57,086 nucleotides of DNA from Streptococcus sp. HMSC034E03 (GTDB lineage Bacteria; Bacillota; Bacilli; Lactobacillales; Streptococcaceae): positions 1 to 57,086 of the forward strand of contig NZ_KV804997.1 of NCBI RefSeq assembly GCF_001811505.1. Reading direction: 5' to 3'. Shown piece by piece: positions 1-8,250 of this stretch. The notes below the pieces were generated by a model. It did no database searches and had not been told where the DNA came from. It saw nothing but the letters and a program-made list of their open reading frames with translations. The first letter of the stretch is position 1, and each line of letters opens with the position of its first letter. Position numbers and translations under genes: made by a program.

Positions 1-29
1 TTTCTGTCTAACTTTTGGGGTGCAGTTCA
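1..29. mobile_element. End of an IS3-family-like insertion sequence (partial)
   Basis: The first 29 bases, read on the minus strand, begin TGAACTGCACCCCAAAAG and continue into GTTAGACAGA. I recall this as a typical terminus of streptococcal IS3-family (IS150/IS861-type) elements, which end in TG...CA. No transposase is visible because the element would lie outside the window. This is recognition from memory and was not searched. Confidence 0.45.
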
Positions 30-89
30 TTCAACACCTGATATTATGCGTTTTTCTGATTGTAAAGATTTTTTCTCAACCTCTTTTTG

Positions 90-1244
90 TTAAGCTTCTT
101 TTTTCAATAAGAGAGAAACAAGGACTGATGTCGCAATCATCCATGCTCCTAGAATAATAAATGTCATTCGACCATTCGTTGTTACTAAGCCAATTCCTGA
201 AAGAACAAAAGGTGTTAAGGAGGCACCAAAACTACATCCCAAAACCGCATAGGAAGTCGCTTTGTTGAGGAGCTTTGCAGGGATTCTCTCAGAAATTAAC
301 TGAAAGACTGTCGTCAGAGCAATGCTATAGGCAAATCCTCCTAAGACAGAACCTGCAACGACAACCCAAAGAGAAGGTGAAAGAGCGATGATGATTTGCC
401 CAATACCAAAGGTTACACCCGCAACCAATAACAATTTTTCCTTAAAGGCGGAGATGAGGAAAGAAAAGCTAATTCCCGCCAGAATCCCAATCAACTGCAT
501 GGCACTGAGTACCAGACTAGACAACTGAGCATCTCCAAAGCCTGCCTCAATCATGAGACTAGGAATACGGAAGGTAATAGCTGTATTGGTACATACAATG
601 ACTGCAGCTCCGACAGCTAGGAAGAAAATCAGCTGTAGCATGGAGCGAGTTAGTTTCGCTGCTTCTTCTGTCTTTTGCTTGGACTCATGAACTTCTTCTT
701 TGTTATAAGGGACAAAGAGAAGGAAGAGTACAAGAACCACTAGACCTGCAGCGTAGGCTAGGAAGGTTGCAGTCCAGCCAAAGGCCAAAAGCTGACCGAC
801 TGTCAAGGTCAAGATAGAGGCTCCCACTACCTCAGCTGAACCACGAAAACCAAGCATCTGGATACGAGTCTTGCCATGGTACCGTTCACTGATGATAGAG
901 ATAGCCTTGGCGTTTAGCATCCCCACACCAATCCCAAAAAGAAGACGAGTAGCAAAGACAAAGTAGTAATCCTGATACCAGAAGGGAGCTGTTCCACTGA
1001 TTGACAAGATCAAGAGTCCCAAGGTCAACTGAAGTCGTTCAGGAAAAATCCGTTCTAAAACTCCATTTAAAAGGAGCATAGCCATAATCCCAAAGGATGG
1101 GAGACTGACTAGAAGTTCAACCTGACCAGTCGAATAGCCCTGATAATAGTCAAACATGGATGGTAGGGCACTTGATATTGAAAATGATGTGATCAATACT
1201 AACGATAGAGAAAGTATACTCACTTTTTCCAAAAATTGTTTCAT
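90..1244 (-). CDS. MFS transporter, CynX/NimT-like 12-TM permease
   Basis: This is a major facilitator superfamily membrane protein of 384 residues with about twelve hydrophobic segments, split by a charged central loop (KEEVHESKQKTEEAAK) that separates the two six-helix halves. The residues RLLFGIGVGMLNAKAISIISERY resemble the conserved helix 4-5 region of MFS exporters; the substrate cannot be read from sequence. An in-frame ATG lies five codons upstream, but the Shine-Dalgarno-like GAGGAT sits correctly before the start chosen here. The gene stands alone between an IS end and a BOX element, which suggests an accessory or mobile neighbourhood. Confidence 0.8.
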   Translation of the reverse strand: MKQFLEKVSILSLSLVLITSFSISSALPSMFDYYQGYSTGQVELLVSLPSFGIMAMLLLNGVLERIFPERLQLTLGLLILSISGTAPFWYQDYYFVFATRLLFGIGVGMLNAKAISIISERYHGKTRIQMLGFRGSAEVVGASILTLTVGQLLAFGWTATFLAYAAGLVVLVLFLLFVPYNKEEVHESKQKTEEAAKLTRSMLQLIFFLAVGAAVIVCTNTAITFRIPSLMIEAGFGDAQLSSLVLSAMQLIGILAGISFSFLISAFKEKLLLVAGVTFGIGQIIIALSPSLWVVVAGSVLGGFAYSIALTTVFQLISERIPAKLLNKATSYAVLGCSFGASLTPFVLSGIGLVTTNGRMTFIILGAWMIATSVLVSLLLKKEA

Positions 1245-1392
1245 TTTATCCTCATTCATTATTTATGTTAAGTCAAAAGAGCTAGATATTACTGTAGAAA
1301 TAAAAGATTTCTTTCATCTAGTCCCTATAACTCTTTTAGCAAAAAGGTCCTTTCCTATCATACACTGTTTCCCAAAAATTGGCAAGCAACTG

Positions 1393-1542
1393 ATACTCAA
1401 TGAAAATCAAAGAGCAAACTAGGAAGAGAGCCGCAGGTTGCTCAAAGCACTGCTTTGAGGTTGTGGATAGAACTGACGAAGTCAGTAACAAATATACGCC
1501 AAGACGAAGCTGACGTGGTTTGAAGAGATTTTTGAAGAGTAT
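1393..1542 (-). repeat. BOX element (boxA-boxB-boxC), minus orientation
   Basis: This 150-bp element, read on the minus strand, starts ATACTCTTCAAAAATCTCTT (boxA), passes through a boxB hairpin with the complementary stretches CTGACTTCGTCAG and CAAAGCAGTGCTTTG, and ends in boxC with CTTTGATTTTCATTGAGTAT. The same layout recurs at 25128-25277 and as a fragment at the window end. BOX elements are dispersed non-autonomous repeats of S. pneumoniae and relatives. It lies between the MFS gene start and the ftsX terminator. Confidence 0.9.
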
Positions 1543-1561
1543 GGTTTATAAGTTCAACATA

Positions 1562-1610
1562 AAAAGTAGGACCATCTGACTCGGTCAAGCCTCGATGGTA
1601 TCCTACTTTT
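1562..1610 (-). terminator. Rho-independent terminator after ftsX
   Basis: An inverted repeat pairs AAAAGTAGGA with TCCTACTTTT, with inner pairing of ATC and GAT. On the minus strand it lies 25 bases past the ftsX stop and ends in a T-rich tail. Confidence 0.75.
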
Positions 1611-1634
1611 ATAGATTTTAGTAAACTATCTTAC

Positions 1635-2561
1635 TTAGATTTTCAAGAATCGACGCATTGAGATTCCTGAACCAAGTGAACCGATACAGATTCCGATGAG
1701 GAACAAAAGACCAATCATCAATGGAATAAAAGCATCTGGGGTAATCAGAGATAGATTTTGTCCAACCAAAGATGGGTTAACTGATTGGTAGACTCGGTTA
1801 TAGATAAAGTAAACCATGATTGATGGAATAGTTGCTCCTAATAGCCCAATGAAGGCACCTTCTAGCAAGAATGGACCACGAATGTAGCTATTTTTAGCAC
1901 CAACCAAACGCATGATTTGAATTTCACGACTACGTGAAATGATAGTGATACGAATGGTATTTGAAATCAAGAAGACTGCGATGAAAATCAAGAGTCCTGC
2001 AATGACCAATCCCCAAACACGGATGAAGGAAGCCAACTTGAAGAGACGCTCCGTATTGGCACCACCGTCTTGAACCTCAGAAACTCCTTCGATTTTCTTA
2101 GCTTCTTCAGCGACTGGTTTCACATCACTTGGTGAATTGGTATCGACAATGTAGGCATCATGAAGTGGATTGGCATCTCCTTCAAAAACCTTCCAATCGT
2201 CACCCATGGTTTCAGTCAGCTTTTGGTACTGCTCTTCTTTACTTGAGAAGGTTACACTTTTAACAGCTGGCATAGCCTTGAGAGCATCATAAACCTTGTG
2301 GTAATCATTGTTTGTAACTGTCTGGCCTTCTTTGACGATGGTTTCACTATTGTCTTCAATATCCTTACGAACATAAACCATGACTCGGACGTTGTTTTCG
2401 ATATCCGTTGCCAATTTTGCAGTATTAAAGATAACTGAGGCAAAAATAGCAACCAAGGTCAAGGTAATCATTACTGAACTGACAGCAGCAATGGTCATCC
2501 ACCCATTACGCTTTAAACTCTTTAAAGCTTCGAACAAGTGGCGGAAAAATCTACTAATCAT
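1635..2561 (-). CDS. ftsX: Cell division protein FtsX
   Basis: FtsX is the membrane subunit of the FtsEX complex. In streptococci it transmits ATP hydrolysis by FtsE to the peptidoglycan hydrolase PcsB outside the cell. The 308-residue protein starts MISRFFRHLF and has one N-terminal transmembrane helix (about residues 25-45), a large extracellular loop (about 46-175), and three C-terminal helices typical of the FtsX/MacB permease fold. An upstream in-frame extension of 21 codons would lie inside ftsE and is unlikely. The start overlaps the ftsE stop by 8 bases, implying translational coupling. The sequence closely follows pneumococcal FtsX as I remember it. Confidence 0.96.
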   Translation of the reverse strand: MISRFFRHLFEALKSLKRNGWMTIAAVSSVMITLTLVAIFASVIFNTAKLATDIENNVRVMVYVRKDIEDNSETIVKEGQTVTNNDYHKVYDALKAMPAVKSVTFSSKEEQYQKLTETMGDDWKVFEGDANPLHDAYIVDTNSPSDVKPVAEEAKKIEGVSEVQDGGANTERLFKLASFIRVWGLVIAGLLIFIAVFLISNTIRITIISRSREIQIMRLVGAKNSYIRGPFLLEGAFIGLLGATIPSIMVYFIYNRVYQSVNPSLVGQNLSLITPDAFIPLMIGLLFLIGICIGSLGSGISMRRFLKI

Positions 2562-3246
2562 CGTATCCGTACTCTCCTTTCGCTTCGTCACGAACCACAC
2601 GACCATTCTCGATGGCAATGACACGGTGGCGCAAGGTATTTACGATTTGGCTGTTGTGGGTAGCCATCAAAACAGTCGTACCTTGGAGATTGATGCGCTC
2701 CAAGAGGTTCATGATTTCCCATGAGTTATCTGGGTCCAAGTTACCTGTTGGTTCGTCGGCAATCAAAACCTTAGGATTGTTTACGATAGCACGCGCAATG
2801 GCGATACGTTGTTGCTCACCACCTGACAATTCATTAGGGAATGAACGAACCTTATGCTTCAAGCCGACAAGATCCAAAACTTCCATAACACGTTTTTTGA
2901 TATTGCGACGGCTTTCACCGACAACCTCCATTGCGTAAGCAATGTTCTCATAAACGGTTTTCTTTGGCAAGAGTTTGTAATCCTGAAAGACAACTCCAAC
3001 ACTTCGACGAAGAAGCGGAATATCTTTCTTTTTAATCTTAACAAGATTAAAACCTGCAACTTGCAAACTTCCTTTTTCAACTTTAACTTCACGGTACAAG
3101 GCACGGATAAAAGTTGACTTACCTGCACCCGAAGGACCTACGATATAGGCAAATTCTCCTGGTTCAATTTTCACAGAGACGCCACGTAGGGCTGTTGTCC
3201 CGTTGTCATACTTTTTGACAACATCTCTCATTTCAATGATCGACAT
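2554..3246 (-). CDS. ftsE: Cell division ATP-binding protein FtsE
   Basis: This is the cytoplasmic ATPase of the FtsEX complex, 230 residues, the usual length. Visible motifs are the Walker A GPSGAGKS (about residues 36-43), the Q-loop VVFQDYKLL, the ABC signature LSGGEQQR, Walker B VLIADEPTGNLD and the switch histidine in MATHNS. It lies 15 bases after prfB and overlaps ftsX, so the three genes form one transcription unit, an arrangement common in Firmicutes. An ATG with an upstream AGGAAG supports the start. Confidence 0.97.
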   Translation of the reverse strand: MSIIEMRDVVKKYDNGTTALRGVSVKIEPGEFAYIVGPSGAGKSTFIRALYREVKVEKGSLQVAGFNLVKIKKKDIPLLRRSVGVVFQDYKLLPKKTVYENIAYAMEVVGESRRNIKKRVMEVLDLVGLKHKVRSFPNELSGGEQQRIAIARAIVNNPKVLIADEPTGNLDPDNSWEIMNLLERINLQGTTVLMATHNSQIVNTLRHRVIAIENGRVVRDEAKGEYGYDD

Positions 3247-3261
3247 GTGACTTCCTTTCTT

Positions 3262-4357
3262 TTAACTAATACGCCATTTTAGATAAGCATCGATGAAACC
3301 ATCTAAGTCCCCATCCATGACCTTATCTACCTGCGCAACTTCAAAACTGGTACGGTGGTCTTTCACCATGGTATAAGGGGTGAATACATAGGAGCGAATC
3401 TGGCTTCCCCATGTGATTTCTTTCTTGTCCCCCTTAAGGGCATCTACCTCAGCAGCTTTCTTTTCCTGCTCCATCTGATAGAGTTTTGCCTGGAGCATCT
3501 TCATCGCACGGTCACGGTTTCCGTACTGAGTACGGTCAACGGTTGATGCAACGACAATCCCTGTCGGAATGTGGGTCAAACGGACACCTGTTGAAACCTT
3601 GTTGACGTTCTGTCCACCTGCTCCACCTGAGCGGAAAGTATCCATCTTGATATCATCTTCTCGAATATCAACTTCAATAGTATCATCCAACTCTGGCATA
3701 ACTTCTACAGAAGTAAACGAGGTGTGACGACGCTTAGCTGAGTCAAATGGCGAGATACGTACCAGACGGTGAACTCCCATCTCTGACTTGAGAAGTCCAT
3801 AAGCATTTGGCCCTTCAAAAGACAAGGTCACTGACTTAATACCTGCTTCATCACCAGCTTGATAATCCAAGACTTCAACCTTGAAACCTTTGGCATTACC
3901 ATAACGAGTATACATACGAAGAAGCATATCGCCCCAGTCTTGGGCTTCTGTTCCACCAGAACCTGGGTGAATCTCTAAAATAGCATTATTATGATCATAA
4001 GGCTCTGACAAGAGCAGAGTCATCTCGTAGCTAGTCATCATCTGATCTAGCTCAGCTAACTTCTCCACCAACTCATCCTTAACAGACTCATCCTCTGCTA
4101 AAAAGTCTAGTAAGATTTCAGCTTCATCCTGCAACTCCTCCATCTTGTGGAAAGTATTGTAGGTATTTTTTAGTTCATTTAATTCTTGCGACGTTTTTTG
4201 GGCTGCAATATTATCGTTCCAAAAATCAGGTTCTGTCATTTTGTTTTCCAAAATGGCAATTTCTTCTTCTAACCCTTCGAGGTCAAAGAGACCCCCTAAA
4301 AGAAGCTAATTTTTCACGATTGGCGTCAATTTTTTGACGAATTTCTGAAATGTCCAT
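3262..4357 (-). CDS. prfB: Peptide chain release factor 2, with programmed +1 frameshift
   Basis: RF2 recognises UAA and UGA stop codons and releases the finished peptide. The protein shows the anticodon-like SPF tripeptide (in [11 protein letters not shown]) and the catalytic GGQ loop ([10 protein letters not shown]). The reading frame is split. A 24-codon leader starting MDISEIRQ ends at an in-frame TGA (4285-4283), and the remaining 340 codons follow in the +1 frame, giving 364 residues in all, the expected RF2 length. A frame starting at 4251 would use an internal TTG and lack the N-terminus, so it is not the true start. An extended -10 promoter lies just upstream. Confidence 0.96.
4282..4297 (-). 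promoter_or_regulatory. prfB autoregulatory +1 frameshift site
   Basis: On the minus strand the sequence reads AGGGGGTCTCTTTGAC. It combines an internal Shine-Dalgarno-like AGGGGG, the slippery CTT codon, the poorly terminating TGA and a following C. This matches the classical RF2 element: when RF2 is scarce the ribosome shifts +1 and makes full-length RF2, giving negative feedback. Confidence 0.95.
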
Positions 4358-4382
4358 ATATACTCCTTTTTTGTATCGTTTT

Positions 4383-4391
4383 ATTATACCA
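4383..4391 (-). promoter_or_regulatory. Extended -10 promoter of prfB-ftsEX
   Basis: The minus strand carries TGGTATAAT, a perfect extended -10 (TGnTATAAT), 26 bases before the prfB ATG. No strong -35 is seen at 17 bases, which is normal for extended -10 promoters. Confidence 0.7.
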
Positions 4392-4501
4392 TAATTTTTC
4401 TTATTTATCTAATCGGTGTTTTTTAAAATTTCTTATCAAAATATTTCTATTTGAAGACGAGAGAGGTATTCTCAATCATTTAGTGTGTGAGAAATCGAAA
4501 A

Positions 4502-4560
4502 ACATCTCAGAGCTGATCAAGTTTCTTGTCCAAAAAACATTGATTGATTCTCTGAGATGT
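4502..4560 (-). terminator. Long-loop hairpin terminator of the lic/pce operon
   Basis: The 11-bp arms ACATCTCAGAG (4502-4512) and CTCTGAGATGT (4550-4560) are perfectly complementary, separated by 37 bases. On the minus strand the second arm runs into TTTTCGATTTC. It lies about 80 bases past the choline-binding protein stop. The rest of the roughly 280-base gap between prfB and that gene shows nothing else beyond the prfB promoter. Confidence 0.6.
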
Positions 4561-4641
4561 ATATAAATACTATTTTAAAAGAAAAGTATCTGACAGGTCT
4601 GAACACAGCACCTAATCAACTTTCTAGCAAAGCAACTAAGA

Positions 4642-7356
4642 TTATTCTTTATCTGCCTTCAAAGTCGGTTTTGTTTCAGCAGCTTCATCTTTTTCAGTCG
4701 CTTCTGCTGATTTTTCTCCCTTCTCTACTGGCTTATCAGAATCCTTCTTAGGATCTTCTTGACTTCCCTGAACTTCTACTTTATCAGGATTTAAGCTCCA
4801 AATGCCATCTTTATTGACCTTGTAGCCATCAGGTGTTGTGCCATTTCTCAATAAGGAACCATCTGCTTGGAAATAATACCAGTTGCCATTCAGTTGTTTC
4901 CAACCAGTCTGCATAGCACCACTTGCATTGAGATAATAACGAGTGCCATCGACATCTAGAAGACCGGTTGCCATGACACCATCATCAGGTTTGAGATAGT
5001 ACCAAAGTCCTTTGTCTTTGAACCAACCTATCTTCATGGCTCCACTTTCTGTAAAGTAGTAATATTGGTTATCTAGCAATTTCCAGCCTGTCTCCATAGC
5101 GCCACTTGCATTGAGGTAATAACGAGTGCCATCAATTTCTTGAAGACCTGTTGCCATGACACCATCATCAGGTTTGAGATAGTACCAAAGCCCTTTATCT
5201 TTGAACCAACCTGTCTTCATGGCTCCACTGCTTGTGAAGTAATAATAATGGTTGTTCAACAATTTCCAACCAGTCTCCATAGCGCCGCTTGCATTGAGGT
5301 AGTAACGTGTGCCATCAATCTCTTGAAGACCGGTTAGCATGATACCATCTTTATCTAGATAGTACCAAGTATCCTTATCCTTGATCCAACCTGTTTTCAT
5401 AGCTCCACTGCTTGTGAAATAACTATAATGATTGTCAAACCATTTCCAGCCTGTCTGCATGGCTCCACTTGCATTGAGATAATAACGAGTGCCATCAATC
5501 TCTTGAAGACCGGTTAGCATGATACCATCTTTATCTAGATAGTACCAAGTATCCTTATCCTTGATCCAACCTGTTTTCATAGCTCCAGAACTTGCAAAAT
5601 AGTTCCAATGACCTTCAATCATGGCCCAACCAGTTTGCATAGCCCCACTTGCATTGAGGTAATAACGAGTGCCATCAATCTCTTGAAGACCCGTTAGCAT
5701 GACACCATCTTTATCTAGATAATACCAAGTGTCACCATCCTTAATCCAGCCTGTTTTCATCGCTCCAGAACTTGCAAAATAATTCCAATGACCTTCAATC
5801 ATGGCCCAACCAGTTTGCATGATCCCATTGTTATCAAAATAGTAGGTTACTCCATTGATTTTCTTCAAGCCCACTGTTCGAAGACCATCTTCATCATAAT
5901 AATACCAGTTTGAACCTAGCTTTTGCCAGCTTGAAGCTGTCCCTTCTGTTTGCAAAGCACCGCTACTTGCAAAGAGCATCTTCTTACCTTTGAAGACTTG
6001 TAAACCAGTAAGCATTTTACCATCTTTATCAAACAGATACTTTTGCCCACCAATTTCAGCTAATTCATTGTATCGTCTTGCACCATTCGACTGAATATAG
6101 TACCAAGTATTATCATGATAGAACCAACCACCAATATGCATTTTACCATCTGTATTAAGATAATACCAGTCGCCGTCACTATGTGGATCCCAGCCGTCAT
6201 TTACATGCACCCATCTACCAGACTGCATTTGACCTTTTCCATTAAAGAAATATGTTGCTCCAGAAATTTCTTTCCAACCGATAGCCATCTGACCATCTTT
6301 CAAACGATATTTCCAATGGCCATCTTCTTGATACCATTTCTCATCAACAGTAGGAATATTTGGAAAATCCCCTGAAACGTTTGTAAATCCTTTATCACTA
6401 ATATCAAACACAGTCGCATCCTGAGTTTGACTAGATGCGTGAATCACTTGGATATTTTTCTTTTGAAGATAGTCTCTCGTTGAAGCGAGGTTAATATCTC
6501 CTCCAGTTGTTTGGATGACCATACTAGGAGAGAGATGGTCTATAAATCCAATTGTATTGGAAATCTTGGCATCGTAGTGATGATTCCATTTCATCATATC
6601 CACTTTTCCAATAACAGGTCCTAATTTATCTTCAGCTCCCTCAGCATTATCCAAATCACCACCAAGATAAATTCTTTTTCCTGCTACAGTCACTACTGCA
6701 ACAATTGAATTGGAATTATCATCAAGAACTCTTTTTAGGTTTCCATCAGCATCATATTCATTTTTATAATTATAAAGTTGAATATCCATATCCCCAAATT
6801 TAAAATGGCTATCTTCATCCTTTATATCTTGAATAAGTTTAACTCCCTTGTTCTGTGCAGCGCGGAGAGCATTATCGTAATTGAAAAGATTATCCCACAA
6901 TCCCCAAGTACTTGTAATTCGTTTATCCGAATATTTTTTCAAATAAAATTTATCAACCTGATAACGATTAAGAATTTCATCTGCCCCTCCTATATGGTCA
7001 CTATGGACATGAGTCCCCAGTATAAAATCTAATTTTTTTACTCCTAACTGATCAAGATGGCGAATTAAGCGATCTTCCAATACTTGATAATTTCGAATGG
7101 ATATCCCCCAGCGAATTGGATAGCGTGGATCCGAACCATCTGGGAAATCATAATCTTCTCCCATATCAATCAAGGCATAATGACCATTACTTTCTAGTAG
7201 GATAGCATCACTTCCAGATTTAGCTTTTGTATTGATAAAATGGATGCGATTCCCTGCACCTGCTGAGATAGTATCTGCATTGACTGTCGGTGCTTGAATT
7301 ATTGATGCCGCTAAGAACAAGGCACTAAATAATATTGATTTTTTAATAGATTTCAT
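4642..7356 (-). CDS. Choline-binding phosphorylcholine esterase (Pce/CbpE-like)
   Basis: This 904-residue protein has a signal peptide (residues 1-27, MKSIKKSILFSALFLAASII, cut near NADT), a metallo-beta-lactamase-fold domain (about 30-330) and roughly two dozen choline-binding repeats of about 20 residues (about 343-838). The metal-binding motif THVHSDHIGG is intact, and further ligand candidates appear in YLGGDLDN and KWNHHYD. A charged Lys/Glu/Asp tail (about 839-904) follows, without LPXTG. The catalytic domain closely resembles pneumococcal Pce, which hydrolyses phosphocholine from teichoic acids at the cell surface. Pneumococcal Pce is about 627 residues with far fewer repeats, so this form is greatly extended. 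It is the last gene of the lic operon, 39 bases after a licD gene, an uncommon position for a Pce gene as far as I know. Confidence 0.88.
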   Translation of the reverse strand: MKSIKKSILFSALFLAASIIQAPTVNADTISAGAGNRIHFINTKAKSGSDAILLESNGHYALIDMGEDYDFPDGSDPRYPIRWGISIRNYQVLEDRLIRHLDQLGVKKLDFILGTHVHSDHIGGADEILNRYQVDKFYLKKYSDKRITSTWGLWDNLFNYDNALRAAQNKGVKLIQDIKDEDSHFKFGDMDIQLYNYKNEYDADGNLKRVLDDNSNSIVAVVTVAGKRIYLGGDLDNAEGAEDKLGPVIGKVDMMKWNHHYDAKISNTIGFIDHLSPSMVIQTTGGDINLASTRDYLQKKNIQVIHASSQTQDATVFDISDKGFTNVSGDFPNIPTVDEKWYQEDGHWKYRLKDGQMAIGWKEISGATYFFNGKGQMQSGRWVHVNDGWDPHSDGDWYYLNTDGKMHIGGWFYHDNTWYYIQSNGARRYNELAEIGGQKYLFDKDGKMLTGLQVFKGKKMLFASSGALQTEGTASSWQKLGSNWYYYDEDGLRTVGLKKINGVTYYFDNNGIMQTGWAMIEGHWNYFASSGAMKTGWIKDGDTWYYLDKDGVMLTGLQEIDGTRYYLNASGAMQTGWAMIEGHWNYFASSGAMKTGWIKDKDTWYYLDKDGIMLTGLQEIDGTRYYLNASGAMQTGWKWFDNHYSYFTSSGAMKTGWIKDKDTWYYLDKDGIMLTGLQEIDGTRYYLNASGAMETGWKLLNNHYYYFTSSGAMKTGWFKDKGLWYYLKPDDGVMATGLQEIDGTRYYLNASGAMETGWKLLDNQYYYFTESGAMKIGWFKDKGLWYYLKPDDGVMATGLLDVDGTRYYLNASGAMQTGWKQLNGNWYYFQADGSLLRNGTTPDGYKVNKDGIWSLNPDKVEVQGSQEDPKKDSDKPVEKGEKSAEATEKDEAAETKPTLKADKE
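4915..5820 (-). repeat. Five tandem 180/183-bp repeats inside the choline-binding region
   Basis: Five in-frame units occupy 5641-5820, 5461-5640 and 5281-5460 (180 bp each), then 5098-5280 and 4915-5097 (183 bp each). Each encodes three choline-binding repeats in the order GW-GW-GL. Units at 5281-5460 and 5461-5640 share long identical stretches, for example from 5341 and from 5521 over 60 bases. The near identity points to recent duplication and homologous recombination. Confidence 0.93.
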
Positions 7357-7395
7357 AATACATCAAACTTTCTCTATTTCTTCTAGACTTTTTCG

Positions 7396-8208
7396 TTAAT
7401 CAATCCAATAATTCTTATCTCCTCCTGGAACTTGTTGCTCAATAGGGGGTGGAGTCATATAGTTTTCTCCAAATTCATAAACAAGTATTTCATGATATTT
7501 TCTAGGAGCCTTCACTACGATGTTTTCGTATGGCACATCAATCAGATCATAGAGCCATTCTTTTTTGATTCCCTCTGGAAAGCTAGGATCAAATATCGTA
7601 CAAGCAAGATACTTAGCTTGATCTAAACTATATTTCAATGCAAGATTCTCTAATTTTTGATTCCAAGTTTGTGGAGAAGTTAGTTGAAAAATAGCTGATC
7701 CAATGTAGCGAGGTAGATTTTTAAGTCCCCCATTCTCAGACTTGATCCCCTTAAAATTTAAAGAAGAAAGGCGAATAAGATATTGGTAGAGTTTCATTTT
7801 TTTACGGTCACTTTTCTCTGTTGCGACACCATCATACGGAAATACATCAACACAGGTTCCCAACACAACCGTAGAATCTCTAAGATTGGCATCTCTACGT
7901 GTTCTTATATCATAGACTCTCATATAACTGTATGGATAGCCCTTTGTTTCTCTAAAGGAAATCATTTTATAGTATGGATGATTTTCATTTTTTAAAACCT
8001 TATAAAGTTTTTCAAATTCATCTCGAGCTAAGGAAATATCTGTATCATCATCCCAAGGAATAAAACCTTTGTGACGTACAGCTCCTAGCAAGGTTCCAAA
8101 ATCGATGAAATACTTAATATCATGTTTTTCACAGATTTTATGTAAATACTCTAGAATATCAAGTTCTACTTGCTTGATTTCTTCTAAGCTTAAAATTCTC
8201 TCAGACAT
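7396..8208 (-). CDS. LicD-family phosphotransferase
   Basis: This 270-residue cytoplasmic protein belongs to the LicD family (nucleotidyltransferase-like fold), whose members move phosphocholine from CDP-choline onto sugars of teichoic-acid precursors. The hallmark motif HKGFIPWDDDTDISLARDEF (about residues 48-67) holds the metal-binding DDD triad, preceded by DFGTLLGAVR. The C-terminal YHEILVYEFGENYMTPPP and Q-QVPGG resemble other LicD proteins in this locus. It follows the polymerase-LicD fusion by 42 bases with a clear AGGAG ribosome site. The acceptor sugar position cannot be inferred. Its AT-rich composition differs from the first licD of the operon. Confidence 0.88.
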   Translation of the reverse strand: MSERILSLEEIKQVELDILEYLHKICEKHDIKYFIDFGTLLGAVRHKGFIPWDDDTDISLARDEFEKLYKVLKNENHPYYKMISFRETKGYPYSYMRVYDIRTRRDANLRDSTVVLGTCVDVFPYDGVATEKSDRKKMKLYQYLIRLSSLNFKGIKSENGGLKNLPRYIGSAIFQLTSPQTWNQKLENLALKYSLDQAKYLACTIFDPSFPEGIKKEWLYDLIDVPYENIVVKAPRKYHEILVYEFGENYMTPPPIEQQVPGGDKNYWID

Positions 8209-8250
8209 CTTTGTAACTCCTAATTTTACTCTTTTCTAAAACGAAAACAA

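Noticed and set aside
1156..1422. Plus-strand ORF of 88 codons over the MFS start and intergenic region
   Set aside because: It runs antisense through the N-terminus of the transporter, has no ribosome site and ends in the BOX element.
3262..4251. Reading prfB as a shortened gene starting at 4251
   Set aside because: That start is a TTG inside the protein; the frameshift site and 24-codon leader explain the full RF2.
4915..5820. CRISPR-like regularity of the 180-bp units
   Set aside because: The repeats are contiguous and in frame within the choline-binding protein; there are no spacers or cas genes.
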